Shown in pieces: positions 50,017 to 61,414 of a stretch of 64,000 nucleotides of DNA. Source of the stretch: Hofstenia miamia (Eukaryota > Xenacoelomorpha > Acoela > Hofsteniidae); assembly GCA_900660155.1 (NCBI GenBank), contig CABFPE010000304.1:124057-188056 (forward strand), written 5' to 3'. Below the pieces are notes generated by a model that worked only from the letters and a program-made list of their open reading frames with translations, was not told where the DNA came from and did no database searches. The position numbers and the translations under genes were made by a program. Position 1 is the stretch's first letter; each line of letters starts with the position of its first letter.

Positions 50017-50802
50017 GTAGGTTTCATTACTAATTAGATATTACTTTGAAGCATAAACACATATATTTCATTATGTAGATTAAACTAGATACTTGAAGAG
50101 TTGATTCCAAAACAGCACGCTTGCAATTTATTATGCTCCTTGTTTTTTTCACAATTTATTATCTTTAAAATCCATACAATATATTAAACCTGTTTATAAA
50201 AAATGAGAAAACAGTTGTTTGATAATCTAAGTAGAAAATCTAAACTAGATTGTTTTAAAAATGTGTTAAGAAGACCTGGCTATTAGACATGTACATTCCA
50301 GAATTTTGTACAGTATTTGCATTCTACAAGACATATAATAATACTTATTAAAGATTTACTAATAGTTTTGTTACCTTATTCCTAAATTTTCTTATTAATA
50401 AAAATTTTTCAGAAAAATTGTCGTGCTATTAAGAATTAATTAAAGCAATTTACAGAAATTTTTTAGAAATTTTTAGCATGTGGCAAAAGACTTAATGATC
50501 AATTATAGATCTGCAAATTGCTAATTGTGAGGTGCTGAGTATAATTGAATTATCTAAGTAATATTTTACAGGTATATCAAGTGATTATATTGAAAAATAT
50601 TTTAATATTTATTTTTCTTCGTTCTCAATATTTTATATATTCTCTTTAAATTTACGAAATCTTAATTAATATGTAGTGCTAATTCTTTGCTTTTCCGATA
50701 TTTTAATGGTTCTAACGATTTATCAATAACAACGTAAATTATCTATGTCCGCTAAACTTTTTTAAATCTTAATATTCATTAATACAAATCTATTAATTTT
50801 AG
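50017..50802 (+). other. Intron of the LIM gene
   Basis: Bounded by GTAGGT and ATTTTAG, phase 1, interrupting the LIM domain between C36 and T37. It is AT-rich and holds nothing recognisable. Confidence 0.85.
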
Positions 50803-50948
50803 CTGAATGTAATAAGGTGTTAGAACCAGCATATGTAAATGATCATGGAGACAAACCATATTGCAGACCTTGCTATGGAAGATGCCATGGACCAAAAGGT
50901 TATGGGTACGGTGGTGGTGCAGGAACCTTGAGCATGTCTGGAAAGTAA
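50803..50948 (+). CDS. Muscle LIM / cysteine-rich protein, exon 2 and stop
   Basis: After a 786-bp intron and acceptor ATTTTAG (AG at 50801-50802) the frame restores Thr37 and completes the second zinc site: C36-x2-C39-x17-C57-x2-C60, exactly the CRP spacing. The C-terminal GPKGYGYGGGAGTLS is the glycine-rich tail that follows every CRP LIM domain. The protein is 84 aa with one LIM domain, the size of invertebrate single-LIM MLPs rather than the two-LIM vertebrate CSRPs. Stop TAA is at 50946-50948, and AATAAA lies 37 bases downstream. All eight zinc ligands are present, so the product should be functional. It is the best-supported gene in the window. Confidence 0.93.
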
Positions 50949-50984
50949 CAAACAATGATAAAATTGATAGAATTAAATATATTT

Positions 50985-50990
50985 AATAAA
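50985..50990 (+). promoter_or_regulatory. Polyadenylation signal of the LIM gene
   Basis: Canonical AATAAA 37 bases after the stop codon of the LIM-domain gene, in A/T-rich sequence with TG-rich bases just downstream (TGATTACGTGAG). Confidence 0.6.
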
Positions 50991-51105
50991 TGATTACGTG
51001 AGTTTTCATTTTGACATATATTTATATATAATTTTGTTGGAATTAAAATTTTCATTTACGAAATTAGCTAAAACTAATCTAATATATATATATATATATA
51101 TATAT

Positions 51106-52105
51106 NNNNNNNNNNNNNNNNNNNNNNNNNNNNNNNNNNNNNNNNNNNNNNNNNNNNNNNNNNNNNNNNNNNNNNNNNNNNNNNNNNNNNNNNNNNNNNN
51201 NNNNNNNNNNNNNNNNNNNNNNNNNNNNNNNNNNNNNNNNNNNNNNNNNNNNNNNNNNNNNNNNNNNNNNNNNNNNNNNNNNNNNNNNNNNNNNNNNNNN
51301 NNNNNNNNNNNNNNNNNNNNNNNNNNNNNNNNNNNNNNNNNNNNNNNNNNNNNNNNNNNNNNNNNNNNNNNNNNNNNNNNNNNNNNNNNNNNNNNNNNNN
51401 NNNNNNNNNNNNNNNNNNNNNNNNNNNNNNNNNNNNNNNNNNNNNNNNNNNNNNNNNNNNNNNNNNNNNNNNNNNNNNNNNNNNNNNNNNNNNNNNNNNN
51501 NNNNNNNNNNNNNNNNNNNNNNNNNNNNNNNNNNNNNNNNNNNNNNNNNNNNNNNNNNNNNNNNNNNNNNNNNNNNNNNNNNNNNNNNNNNNNNNNNNNN
51601 NNNNNNNNNNNNNNNNNNNNNNNNNNNNNNNNNNNNNNNNNNNNNNNNNNNNNNNNNNNNNNNNNNNNNNNNNNNNNNNNNNNNNNNNNNNNNNNNNNNN
51701 NNNNNNNNNNNNNNNNNNNNNNNNNNNNNNNNNNNNNNNNNNNNNNNNNNNNNNNNNNNNNNNNNNNNNNNNNNNNNNNNNNNNNNNNNNNNNNNNNNNN
51801 NNNNNNNNNNNNNNNNNNNNNNNNNNNNNNNNNNNNNNNNNNNNNNNNNNNNNNNNNNNNNNNNNNNNNNNNNNNNNNNNNNNNNNNNNNNNNNNNNNNN
51901 NNNNNNNNNNNNNNNNNNNNNNNNNNNNNNNNNNNNNNNNNNNNNNNNNNNNNNNNNNNNNNNNNNNNNNNNNNNNNNNNNNNNNNNNNNNNNNNNNNNN
52001 NNNNNNNNNNNNNNNNNNNNNNNNNNNNNNNNNNNNNNNNNNNNNNNNNNNNNNNNNNNNNNNNNNNNNNNNNNNNNNNNNNNNNNNNNNNNNNNNNNNN
52101 NNNNN
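51106..52105. other. Assembly gap of exactly 1000 N
   Basis: The gap follows the (TA)n tract 3' of the LIM gene. The 61 bases directly after it (52106-52166) recur at 52375-52435, also ending at a (TA)n tract, so placement of the intervening 208 bases is uncertain. Confidence 0.98.
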
Positions 52106-52175
52106 TAAATATTGATTTAAAATATTCTCAATAAAAATTTCTAATTGGTTTTGAAAAATCATTAGAACGTTATAC

Positions 52176-52218
<43 letters not shown>

Positions 52219-52432
52219 TAGGTTCATATTATATCTGCAGAATTTTCACATAATCGTTTCAGCCAATGAAAGTAATCGGTAAAATATAACCCCTTCTTAT
52301 GGCTTTCAGATCTATATTGTCACTGTGAAGGTCATTCTTTTGAATTTTGTTATTGATAAGCATTATTGTTTTTATAAATATTGATTTAAAATATTCTCAA
52401 TAAAAATTTCTAATTGGTTTTGAAAAATCATT

Positions 52433-52474
<42 letters not shown>

Positions 52475-53134
52475 TACAAATATACCTGAGACTGCTCTAA
52501 TTTCATAGAAATATATCATATATTTCCAATTGTAATAGCAGATGTGAGAAATATTGGAGCATCTTCTTTAAGATATCTCACATTTCAAATTTATTGATAT
52601 GCTATTGCATAGAAAATTCTGAACAGCTATCCTAAAAAAATTAATTTCATTGCAAGTCTTTCAACATAGCTATATTCGAGTTTCAAGATAGTGCATTCCT
52701 AAAGTGGGTCTGAAATATGAATATAGCTTTGAAATATCATTGCATGCTTGCTAAAGCTATAATATTTAGTATATTGAGACACAATTTTGGAACCTTTTAC
52801 AATAGTAGATAATACTTGAATATATAATTCAAAGAAATTTTTGAAAAAAATCGCGAATTGGACATATTCAAGAACCTAAGAATATCAATTGGATTACAAA
52901 CTCAAAAATGCTGAAAAAATTAATTTACTTTGATAAAATATTTAATGCTCTTGATTCACAGTTCTGACTGATATTTTCCTTGCGCTTGAAAGCTTTGTTG
53001 AAATTTCAAGCTAAGAAATAATTTTATGTGATTGCAAGTCATATTATCATAATTAGGTTCATTTGAATATTTGTCATAACATCTATAAAATACCGAGCGT
53101 CCTAATTTTCTTCAATGTGTGTACAAAGCACTCC

Positions 53135-53173
<39 letters not shown>

Positions 53174-53174
53174 N

Positions 53175-53211
<37 letters not shown>

Positions 53212-53250
53212 AGATAAAACAAAAACAAACAAAACGTAAATTTAACAACA

Positions 53251-53280
53251 CATTTTGCAACTTAACGTTGCTTTATCAGG
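53251..53280 (-). ncRNA. Second hammerhead-like stem-loop, minus strand
   Basis: On the minus strand the sequence is CCTGATAA, then a perfect 5-bp stem GCAAC/GTTGC (53271-53267 with 53261-53257) around a 5-base loop, then AAAATGTGTTG. It matches the hammerhead CTGANGA-stem-GAAA layout with two core substitutions (G8 to A, G12 to A). The minus-strand DNA just upstream (53520-53300) has a weak GIY-YIG C-terminal look, including IAESIVIKEHLNRNQ, so this may be the end of a second, older PLE copy. Confidence 0.35.
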
Positions 53281-53289
53281 TCAAAATTA

Positions 53290-53518
53290 AATGCGGTAAA
53301 ATAATAATTTACAAAATTTATCTAATTAAAATACTTAAATTTCATTATTAATTTGATTGTTCATTAAAGTTTGATTTCTATTTAGATGTTCTTTAATTAC
53401 TATTGATTCTGCTATATTTGAATATTGATGTTGAACTATTATTTTAAAATTACTTTCTCTTGCTTTATGTTAATGTTGGTTTTTATTTTGTTTAAAATAT
53501 GAAGCTCAAAGGTTTCTG

Positions 53519-53520
<2 letters not shown>
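53290..53520 (-). pseudogene. Possible C-terminal PLE fragment
   Basis: Minus-strand frames give FELHILNKIKTNINIK, then HQYSNIAESIVIKEHLNRNQ, which resembles the loosely conserved C-terminal part of PLE nucleases (short H-rich segment with AxxxHL). Support comes mainly from the adjoining hammerhead-like stem-loop. It is AT-rich and short, so the reading is tentative. Confidence 0.25.
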
Positions 53521-53549
<29 letters not shown>

Positions 53550-53574
53550 CATATATATATGTATATATATATGT

Positions 53575-54509
53575 AGTGAGACTCCAGTTGTTTTGTAGAA
53601 CATGCGAAGAAACATATACAAATTAATAAGCACAAATCTCATTTTCATATCAAATTAATTTTAAGGAATGTTAGGATAGGTGTAACAGAATAAAAATGCT
53701 CTTGTTGTTGTTCACTTTCCTTAAGGTTTGCTTACATATAAATGGCTAATTGCAACAATCGATTTCAGTGCAAAATTGGCACTTAAGTTTTGCCACACCC
53801 AAATTAATAATAGAATATATGTTAATTAATCATAATGATAAATCGTTGTCGGTTATGCTAATAATCGCTATTGTTTCATTTAACATTAGAATACTATCAA
53901 AGGAAACATTTTGATATGTTTTCCACAAAAGATAAAAATATAAGCAGGCTCATTTATTAAAGGAGGAGACACACCTCATTTTCATTGTGCAATTTGATAT
54001 TTGAAATTGTTTATTTTGTGAGATGAAAGCGTCATTTAACAATTTTAATTTTACTCTACAAAAATTTATAACAATTTAGAAAATTTTGTCTTCATTGATA
54101 AAATTTGTGAAAATGCGCATTCAATTTTATTCCGTAACAAAATGCAATCATTTACAGGAAGGGCTCGCATCTGCTCCAGGAAGGGTTGAACTCCCTAGAC
54201 CCAGGCCTACTGCCCTGTATTATATGTTTATTATATTAAGGTTAACAATGCAATTTGAATTTCAACAGAATTGAATTAGTATTGACGGACTTTTGTGGAA
54301 TACAATTCACATATTAATCAATAAATTATACAAACTATCCAATCAAATTCATTGTGTAATATTTATTGGCTTCTATGAGGTAAATGACACTCTCAGTAGT
54401 GTAAAAGATAAATAATTTGTGCTGGGCCAGGCTTGCACCGAATAATTGGTATTTTGAAATAGGCCGGGCCAGGCTTGGGCCTAAATAATCGGCCCAATTC
54501 TAACTCTGT
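53575..54509 (+). repeat. Dispersed repeat, copy B
   Basis: Second copy of the repeat at 5150-6183, beginning directly after a (TA)n tract and ending at the GGGCCRGGCTTGGGCC cluster and ATAATCGGCCCAATTC. It lacks the internal duplication of copy A. It also marks the last CpG-normal DNA before the CpG-poor block to its right. Confidence 0.75.
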
Positions 54510-54887
54510 AGTAGAATGTGAAAGATACAAAATTTCTACAAACCTTGCAAATCCAAAAACAACAATGAAAACATATATGTCATTGGATTTGCGACACCAT
54601 TTGATTTAAACATCAAAAGAAAAATGATTTGCATTCAAATTGATGATATATTGTGAAGGTTAGAAGAATTGGATACAGAAACAACATGTTATTTTCTAGA
54701 GCTCCTGATCTGGTGTGGACAAACTCACTTGAAGAAAATCTGAAGGTCAAAATTTAAATTTTTTTCTAACCCTAATAATAGTACTTAAGGGACTTAAGGG
54801 AAGATTAATGAGTTATGGCAAAGTATTGTTATGCAGCAAACATTAGAATCACAAAAGTTTATGCTCTATATGAGAGAGAGAGAACAA

Positions 54888-54890
<3 letters not shown>

Positions 54891-54930
<40 letters not shown>
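54891..54930 (-). repeat. (CAA)n tract, probable 3' tail of the minus-strand LINE
   Basis: A pure CAA/TTG repeat of about 40 bp lies 150-190 bp beyond the last LINE codon block on the minus strand. Read in element orientation it is (TTG)n, the position expected for a short tandem 3' tail of a CR1-like element. It is followed by an (AG)5 run. Confidence 0.65.
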
Positions 54931-54931
<1 letters not shown>

Positions 54932-55083
54932 GCAATGAGCTTATTAACATCGCACCAAATACAGAGGATGATCTTCAATCTATAAAAAACATAAAAATAA
55001 AAAATACAAAATTCCAAAAGAAATTGTTCCATGCATGTATCAATTGTAATTTCTTGTCTTTTATTTAGAGATAGAATAAACAT

Positions 55084-56340
55084 TTATAATAAACTAGATG
55101 ATAGTATCATATTGAAGAAAGATCTTTTGAATGCTTCTGTCCTAACTAATGTTAGTGGCATTGTTTGTTTAGATCTTGTAATTGTAGTAGGTTTCTTATT
55201 TCTTAAAAATTCTTCATTTAATGGATGTCTAATATTTTTAATTATTCTGTAGTAATTGGCAAGACCTTGTTTAAATAACATTTCATTAATTGATATATCA
55301 CAGTTTGTATACTTTTTTCTAAAACTTTGAAGAAGGTATTTATTATGTTTAGTTAAAATACTTGCATCAATTCCATATACACTTAAACAATAGCTAATTC
55401 TACTTAATGCTAAAGCTTCAAATACTTTGGTTCTAGATTCCATTGAATATCCTGAAATTTTTAGATCTTCAAAAATATAGTTTATCAAATTCAAGAAAGA
55501 TATTAGTTTAGACACATGCCTATTGAATCTCATTGAAGAATCCATAGTAATTCCTAATATTTTGATGTATGATACTTCTTCATATTGTATGCATTCCAAA
55601 TCACAATTACAAGAAAGTGTAAAATTTATGCAAAACATAAGTGTTTAGACTTACTTGAATTAATTTTTAAGTTATTGGTAATTGTCCATTCTGATATTCT
55701 TTTCAGTTCTTTATTAATCATTTCATTACTATCAATTGGTGTTACATCTTTTTTAAAACATGGAAATATTAAATTAGTATCATCTGCATATCTGGCAATT
55801 ATAGCATATGGAGTTATTTGTCTCAAATCATCTGAGGCTATGTTAAAAACATTTGTGCAGCCAACAGTTCCTAGTGAGCAACCTAAGTTAATAGCAAGAG
55901 TTTCCTGTAAAACACCTTTCCAAACTAGATGTTCTGTATTAAATGAATGTAGCCACTTACATATATATGGTGATTCAATACATTTGCAATATTTTTCTGC
56001 AACAACTTCTTGATCAAGCTTGTCAAATGCTTTAGAAAAATTGATTAGAGTGGCATGGGCTCCATCTAAATTCTTATTTAGTAATTGTAGTATTTTATGT
56101 TGCATTGTTAGTAGACAATCTAATGTAGATTGACCTTTTTTATATGCAAATTACATTGGGTCACCACAATTGAGTATTGCAGGAGAAATATATTTTGATG
56201 AACTGCTTTTTCAAATAGCCTTGAAAACAATAGAGTAATGGAAATTTCTTGAATAATGTTTGAAAGGAATATTTGGTGGACCAGGCAAGATACCTTTGCA
56301 TCTTTGTAAAATGTATGAAATTTCATTTAATTCAATTTTT
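55084..56340 (-). pseudogene. Minus-strand LINE: reverse transcriptase and C terminus
   Basis: Read on the minus strand, 56326-56120 carries ISITLLFSRLFEKAVHQNIF, equivalent to RPISxLxxxSKxFEKxVH, with frameshifts. The block 56105-55626 has ATLINFSKAFDKLDQEV and IIARYADDTNLIFPCF, i.e. the RT catalytic site, then ISEWTITNNLKINSSKSKHL. The block 55638-55084 has YIKILGITMDSSMRFNRHV and a C-terminal region to a stop. The two last blocks overlap by a frameshift. It is a CR1/Jockey-superfamily ORF2. Its frames are longer and less broken than those of the 16.5 kb copy, although it lies in strongly CpG-depleted DNA. Confidence 0.85.
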
Positions 56341-56519
56341 TGAGGAGAACATTTGAGAGAGAATTTTGGACAAGTTCTACATTGATTACTACTGTCATTT
56401 CTGCAACTATGCTCAGAATGATCTTTATTAACCTGGGAGGGCTCAAAAGCATCCCATATTATTCTATTGTTACTATGCTTTCAGTGTGTAATATTATCTA
56501 TGCTTTTCCACCAATCTCT

Positions 56520-56700
56520 TGATCCTATTCTATTAAGCTCTTGTAACTTCATTTTAACAATTTTATTTTGACTAGCATTGGGCATTTGTTGTTGCTTTTT
56601 ACAAACAAATTCATGCTTCTGATTCAAAGGATATTTAATCTTTGGTGTCATCCAGATTGGATCTCTATCTGATATTTTAGCCTTTTAAATAGGAAAGCTT
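56520..56700 (-). pseudogene. Minus-strand LINE: EN-RT linker
   Basis: On the minus strand about 56660-56520 reads WMTPKIKYPLNQKHEFVCKK, then IVKMKLQELNRIGSRDWWKS. This is the W-MTPKIK block that links endonuclease and reverse transcriptase in CR1/Jockey-type ORF2 proteins. It lies between the two larger blocks and on the same strand, showing that all three belong to one insertion. Confidence 0.7.
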
Positions 56701-56879
56701 TGCTAAAAAATATTTTTAATATGTGTGTCCAATTTTTCTGCTGCATTATCAAGATTTTCTTCAGCATATATATTACTGAAATCCACTGAGCACATGACTT
56801 GATCAAAAATATTTTAATATATATATATATATATATAAGACATATTTATAAAATAGAATAAATTACATAATGGCAAAAA

Positions 56880-57554
56880 AGATTTCTTAGAGTGTATTTG
56901 AAGTTCTAAATAATCTGTAAGCAAACTAAGTTCAATGGCACTGACTTTAGAAATAGACAATACTCAGTTTGTTATAATTCTATGTAGCTTAGTATTTCCT
57001 CTTGTTGGAGGTGAATCAACTAATGTTACACCTGAATCTAGAATAAAGTCAGTTAGATCAAATTGATTGAAATCACTTCCCACTAAAATAGATGCGCCAG
57101 GATAACTGTATGAATATTAATCAAATGAATCACAAACATACTTGTTAAGAGTACCACTTTCTTTGGATTTTGGAGAGAAATAGGTAATATTGGTAAAAAA
57201 TGTTTTTGAGGTTTCACTATGCTTATATTTAATCCACATAGATGCCAAATCATGTCTTTTTTCTATCACACTATATACCAATGATGAACATATGTAAATT
57301 AATGCACCACCTCCATTGTGTTTCTGATTACAGTTGGCTTTTTTGCAGTGACAAATTTGTTGATCACATTGAAACACTTTATAATGATCAAAGGTAATGT
57401 ATTGATGAGGTACTTTATCTATAAGAAATGTTTCAGTTACTAAACAAATGTCAATGTTGTATTGTTTTAAATCAAAACTGAGTCCTTCAGATGCTTCTCT
57501 GAAATTTGATGATTTGTGATTTACTTTCTTTTTCATTGATCTAGCATTGACCAA
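56880..57554 (-). pseudogene. Minus-strand LINE: endonuclease domain
   Basis: The minus-strand frame starts at 57554 with MVNARSMKKKVN, the usual N-terminal NARSxxxK motif of APE-type endonucleases in LINEs. IDICLVTETFL follows, where E is the metal-binding glutamate, then GGGALIYICSSL. After one in-frame stop at 57117 the same frame continues YPGASILVGSDFNQFDLTD (normally GGDFN) and DSPPTRGNTKLHRIITN, the C-terminal PTRGxxxLDRIxTN block with D replaced by H. That change removes a catalytic aspartate, so the enzyme would be dead even without the stop codon. Confidence 0.8.
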
Positions 57555-57639
57555 AAGAATATTTAGAAAGGAATTGTTTGCCTTAGATAGTCAAATGCTA
57601 GGCAGAATCCTGTCCCAGTCAGGATATTCAAGTACTCAG

Positions 57640-57935
57640 AATGTTAAGAACTCAAACTTGAGTTAGCTCACAAAACTTGATCAGAAATACTTGGAAGAGA
57701 AATAATCAAATCTCAAACTTGAACTCATTTGAAAATCCACTTGAAAATACAGTAAAAATTAAGTTTTTTTAGCTTAGAATTATTGTAAAATAAATGTTTT
57801 TTACCCAAAAAAACTTGGAATTAGAAAAAAACACAATTGAACTCCAAATTTCATTAAAAAAATACTTGAACTTAAACTCAAAACATAAAAACTCAAACTC
57901 AGTCCAAGAAACTCAAACTCAACTTGAATATCCTG
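57640..57935. repeat. Word array ACTTGA / AACTCAA
   Basis: More than a dozen copies of ACTTGA, AACTTGA and AACTCAAACTC in about 300 bases, from CTCAAACTTGAGTTAG to AACTCAAACTCAACTTG. It is irregularly spaced and not coding, and lies just upstream (element sense) of the minus-strand LINE. Confidence 0.6.
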
Positions 57936-57939
57936 GGCC

Positions 57940-60590
57940 CAGTCTACTCTTCTAATATATAGCTCTTTATCCTGTAAAAATATATCGCATTTTTTTGAGA
58001 AAGCTCTATGAGTTGACAATGCATTTTTAATTTCTGGTATAATTGAGTTGATACAATTAGAACATTTATGTTTTGATGAGCTATTTCTTTGATTGCAGGT
58101 ACTGTGGCATAATCAGTTGGAAAAAATGGAAAAGAAAAAGAAGGAAACAGAGACTAATAATAAACTGTAATCTATTTATTCCCTTTTGTAAATCAACCTA
58201 GTTATCCTTTTTGATTTATTGTAAATTCAATTTAATTGCAGTTACAACATACCATTTATCAGCAAGTCATTGGCAAAAAGTAATGATATGAACTTGCTAG
58301 AGCTAATTAATAGTGACATTGTGTAAAATCATCAGACAAGGGAAAAGTAAGCAATGTAAAATTGAAAGACAGGTACATGTTAGCTATTAAATTGTTTGTG
58401 CAAATTTTATTATAAATATGGTGTAACTAAATTAGAAAGTGATGAATTAATTTTCACTAGAATTATCTCTTACTTTAAATCAAGTTTGATTATTAATGAT
58501 AATGGAAAGCTAAATCATTCAAGCACATGAGTATTTCTCAAGTGGTCCTTGCATTCACTTAAAGGACATTTGGAGCAACTGCACACTCAATGCAGCTGGT
58601 AGCTTGAAATGAAAGTGTGCTCTTAGGTTAGGTGTAGGCTTAGGGATTTTTCAATGTTTAACCTACCTACTGATTCACTCACATGAATAACAAATTGTCT
58701 ACAAACAGCTGGAAATCTACCCTTAGGCTAACCCTTTGTTTTAGATCGAAATTCTTATGGTGTTATATTAAACCTTATTATACATATGAGGTGGCTACAA
58801 GCCCTGATGTTTATTACATGTGTAAAGTTACTATTGACTTAATGATTGTTTGTAAAGACTTAAATGTTGACCCAAGAACCACTCTGTTTCTGAAAACAGC
58901 ATTGATTACTCACATGTACTTAGTAGGGGTGTCATGTATTTGTATAAATGTAGGGTTATTTATATGTAAGGAAAAGCTAATGCAGTCAGGTTGTGCACTT
59001 CTCTTATTTATTACTCTGACAATTCATAGCAAGGGTAATCAATGCTGATGATCTAAAGAAAAATTAATTAGCCTTAGTTAATAACAGTTACCAAATACAA
59101 CTAATTAAATAGGATCACAGTATAACAGAATCATGCCCACAATCTTAGGAATATGCACTTAGTTGTGGTATTGCCTCACTTACTTCCATGTCTAGAGCCT
59201 GGTATAGATTCTACAGTACTCATAATGTGACTTCTATTGCAAATTGCACATTTAGGTGATTGAATGCAATACTTCTTTATATGTCCAAACTACCTGCATG
59301 ATGTGCTTTGTCTAGAAAAAGAGATTGATAACCAGAATCAGTGAGCTGGTGTACAGCAAGAGACTGTCTCTACTTTCTTTGTAATAGAACTAAAAGGGGG
59401 AATGTGATGCCACCCCTGAGAGCCTACAAATTAATTTATTATATTATTTTAGATATTTTTAATAATATGAAAAATATGATTTTTTATTAAACAGAACTAA
59501 ACTGTAACTATTTTTAGTGAAGCATCAAGGGCAAAATGAACTTATCTCTGTCCCAGCAGAAATTTAAATGCACACAGGAGTTGTTGTAAGAAAGATTATT
59601 CAGGTTAGTCTCAATTTGTATTTCAAACTTAAATGAATAGGGTTTGTGCAGAATTGCACAAAGAAGCACTCATTAGTGACTACATCACTTCCTTCCTGAA
59701 AAAATAGACTGAGGAAAAGTAATAGGATAGTCAGATTTTTCTACACTCTTGTAAAATTATTAATATTTGTTTGTTTATTTTAGCAATAAATTTGCTTGAC
59801 TCATATATTTGTAATTTTCCTTAATTGACTTTTCTGCTATTTGAGTAATTCACTTTTTGCTACTCTGAGAACTTGTGATAGGATTTTATTAACTTCTTAA
59901 CTCACATTCCTTACTAAATTTTGTATATGGATATTTTACTTTAATTTGAGTATTTTGTAGAAACTCTATGCAGTTAATTACTCTTTTGTTTATTAGTATG
60001 TAAGCCATAATCTACTACTATACAATATATCTTGTTTTTATGTTTGTTAAATATAAATAAATGCTAGCTTAAAGTAAATTAGACAATCAGGATCTTTGTT
60101 ATAGCCTAATTCATAGTTTGTGAAATGATGCTTCTAACTAGGCTCTAAGTAGTTCAAAACAATAGTTTAAATTGATATGTACAGAAGATTTTTAATTAAA
60201 AGCTTGCAATGATTCAACTTTTGCATTAAATTTCAAAGCAAAGGTATGAAACTTCCAATTCTTTGTTATGCAAATTAACAATATTTTGGTAATTATCCCT
60301 AGTGGATGCCCAGTTGCAGTGACAGATCTATGGTAGTGGCAATGGCATCACTGACAAGATTTTTAGCAAAGCAGCAACCCTTTTGTAAGCATAACATATA
60401 ACAGTACTCTATGTCCTAGTGATTTTTTAAGACACTTTTTCATCAAAGTTTCCAGACTTTACCACTGTAAATAAAGATGATCATATAGAGAATCATATTT
60501 CATTCATTTCCATATTAGAGTCCTTTAGGACAAGTCATGTCACTAGGCCTGGTACTGGTACTTCATAAATGTGAATGCAACACAATATAT
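57940..60590. other. Nothing recognised inside the CpG-poor block
   Basis: A 121-codon frame (58683-59048) has no recognisable family and no splice context. If this block is an intron of a gene outside the window, no exon of it is visible here. Confidence 0.5.
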
Positions 60591-60598
60591 ATATATAT

Positions 60599-61414
60599 AC
60601 CCAGATAACAATTTTGGTTGTTTTTACATTGTTTATGGTTGTTTCATACTTTTGGTTGTTGCAGCAACCATTAACATCATAATAACAACCACTAATACTA
60701 ATTTGAGCAACTAAAAATGTGATAATTTAAGATTCAAGCAGATGCTTGCAATTAGAACTCACTTACTCATTTTGATTACTATATCATTTTTATATAAAGA
60801 ACAGAATTGCAAAAAGCTTTTTTGAAATATTAAATTTGTGAAAAATTATAATATACTTTGTAAGCGAATTTTCAAAATAATTTATTCATGAATATTTGGA
60901 CACCTTCAAATTATCTGTCAGATAAAAAGTTACATTTGAGCAGAAGAGATTCTTTACGATTTAAAAAAGTATTATTTCAAAATTATACTTAACTTTAAAA
61001 GTTTAAATTTTTGTTAAATTTGGCAGATTTTTATGCTTATTGTTATCATTTAAAATCAAGACATTCATTCAAAATTTCAGCAAATGTTGTATTTAATGTA
61101 TTTATTGTATTACTGTTCTGCCCTTTGTTGGACTTGTGTTAGTTTAAACAGCAATGTTTGAACTGATTATCAATATGAATTTGATGTATTGTATATAAAA
61201 GTAATGCTAGAACAATCATGGGCAATATAAAATAACGTTATGACCTAAAAATAGTGCTTTTTTATTCAGAAAAAACAACCAAAAAGCAACCTAATGTAAC
61301 GTTGTTAGAACAATGTTGTTTAGACCAGTCAAAAGGGTACCATTTCAATGTTAAAACAACCACAAAAAAACAACTAAAAACAACGTTGTTTAGACCAAAA
61401 TTTGTTATCTGGGT
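60599..61414 (+). mobile_element. TIR element in a (TA)n tract, copy 1 (816 bp)
   Basis: Starts ACCCAGATAACAATTTTGGT and ends with its inverse (read in reverse ACCCAGATAACAAATTTTGG), flanked on both sides by (TA)n, so a TA target duplication inside a microsatellite is likely. Both ends carry clusters of GGTTGTT/AACAACC words. The interior is AT-rich with no transposase. A second copy at 62885-63976 is in the same orientation and aligns over most of its length. I cannot assign the superfamily with confidence. Confidence 0.8.

Noticed and set aside
50998-52183. Long open frames of ~370 codons on both strands
   Set aside because: They consist almost entirely of the 1000-N gap plus (TA)n-encoded Ile-Tyr repeats.
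58683-59048. 121-codon frame as a gene
   Set aside because: No recognisable family, no splice or start context; long frames are more likely in this TG-rich, CpG-poor block. Kept only as a note.
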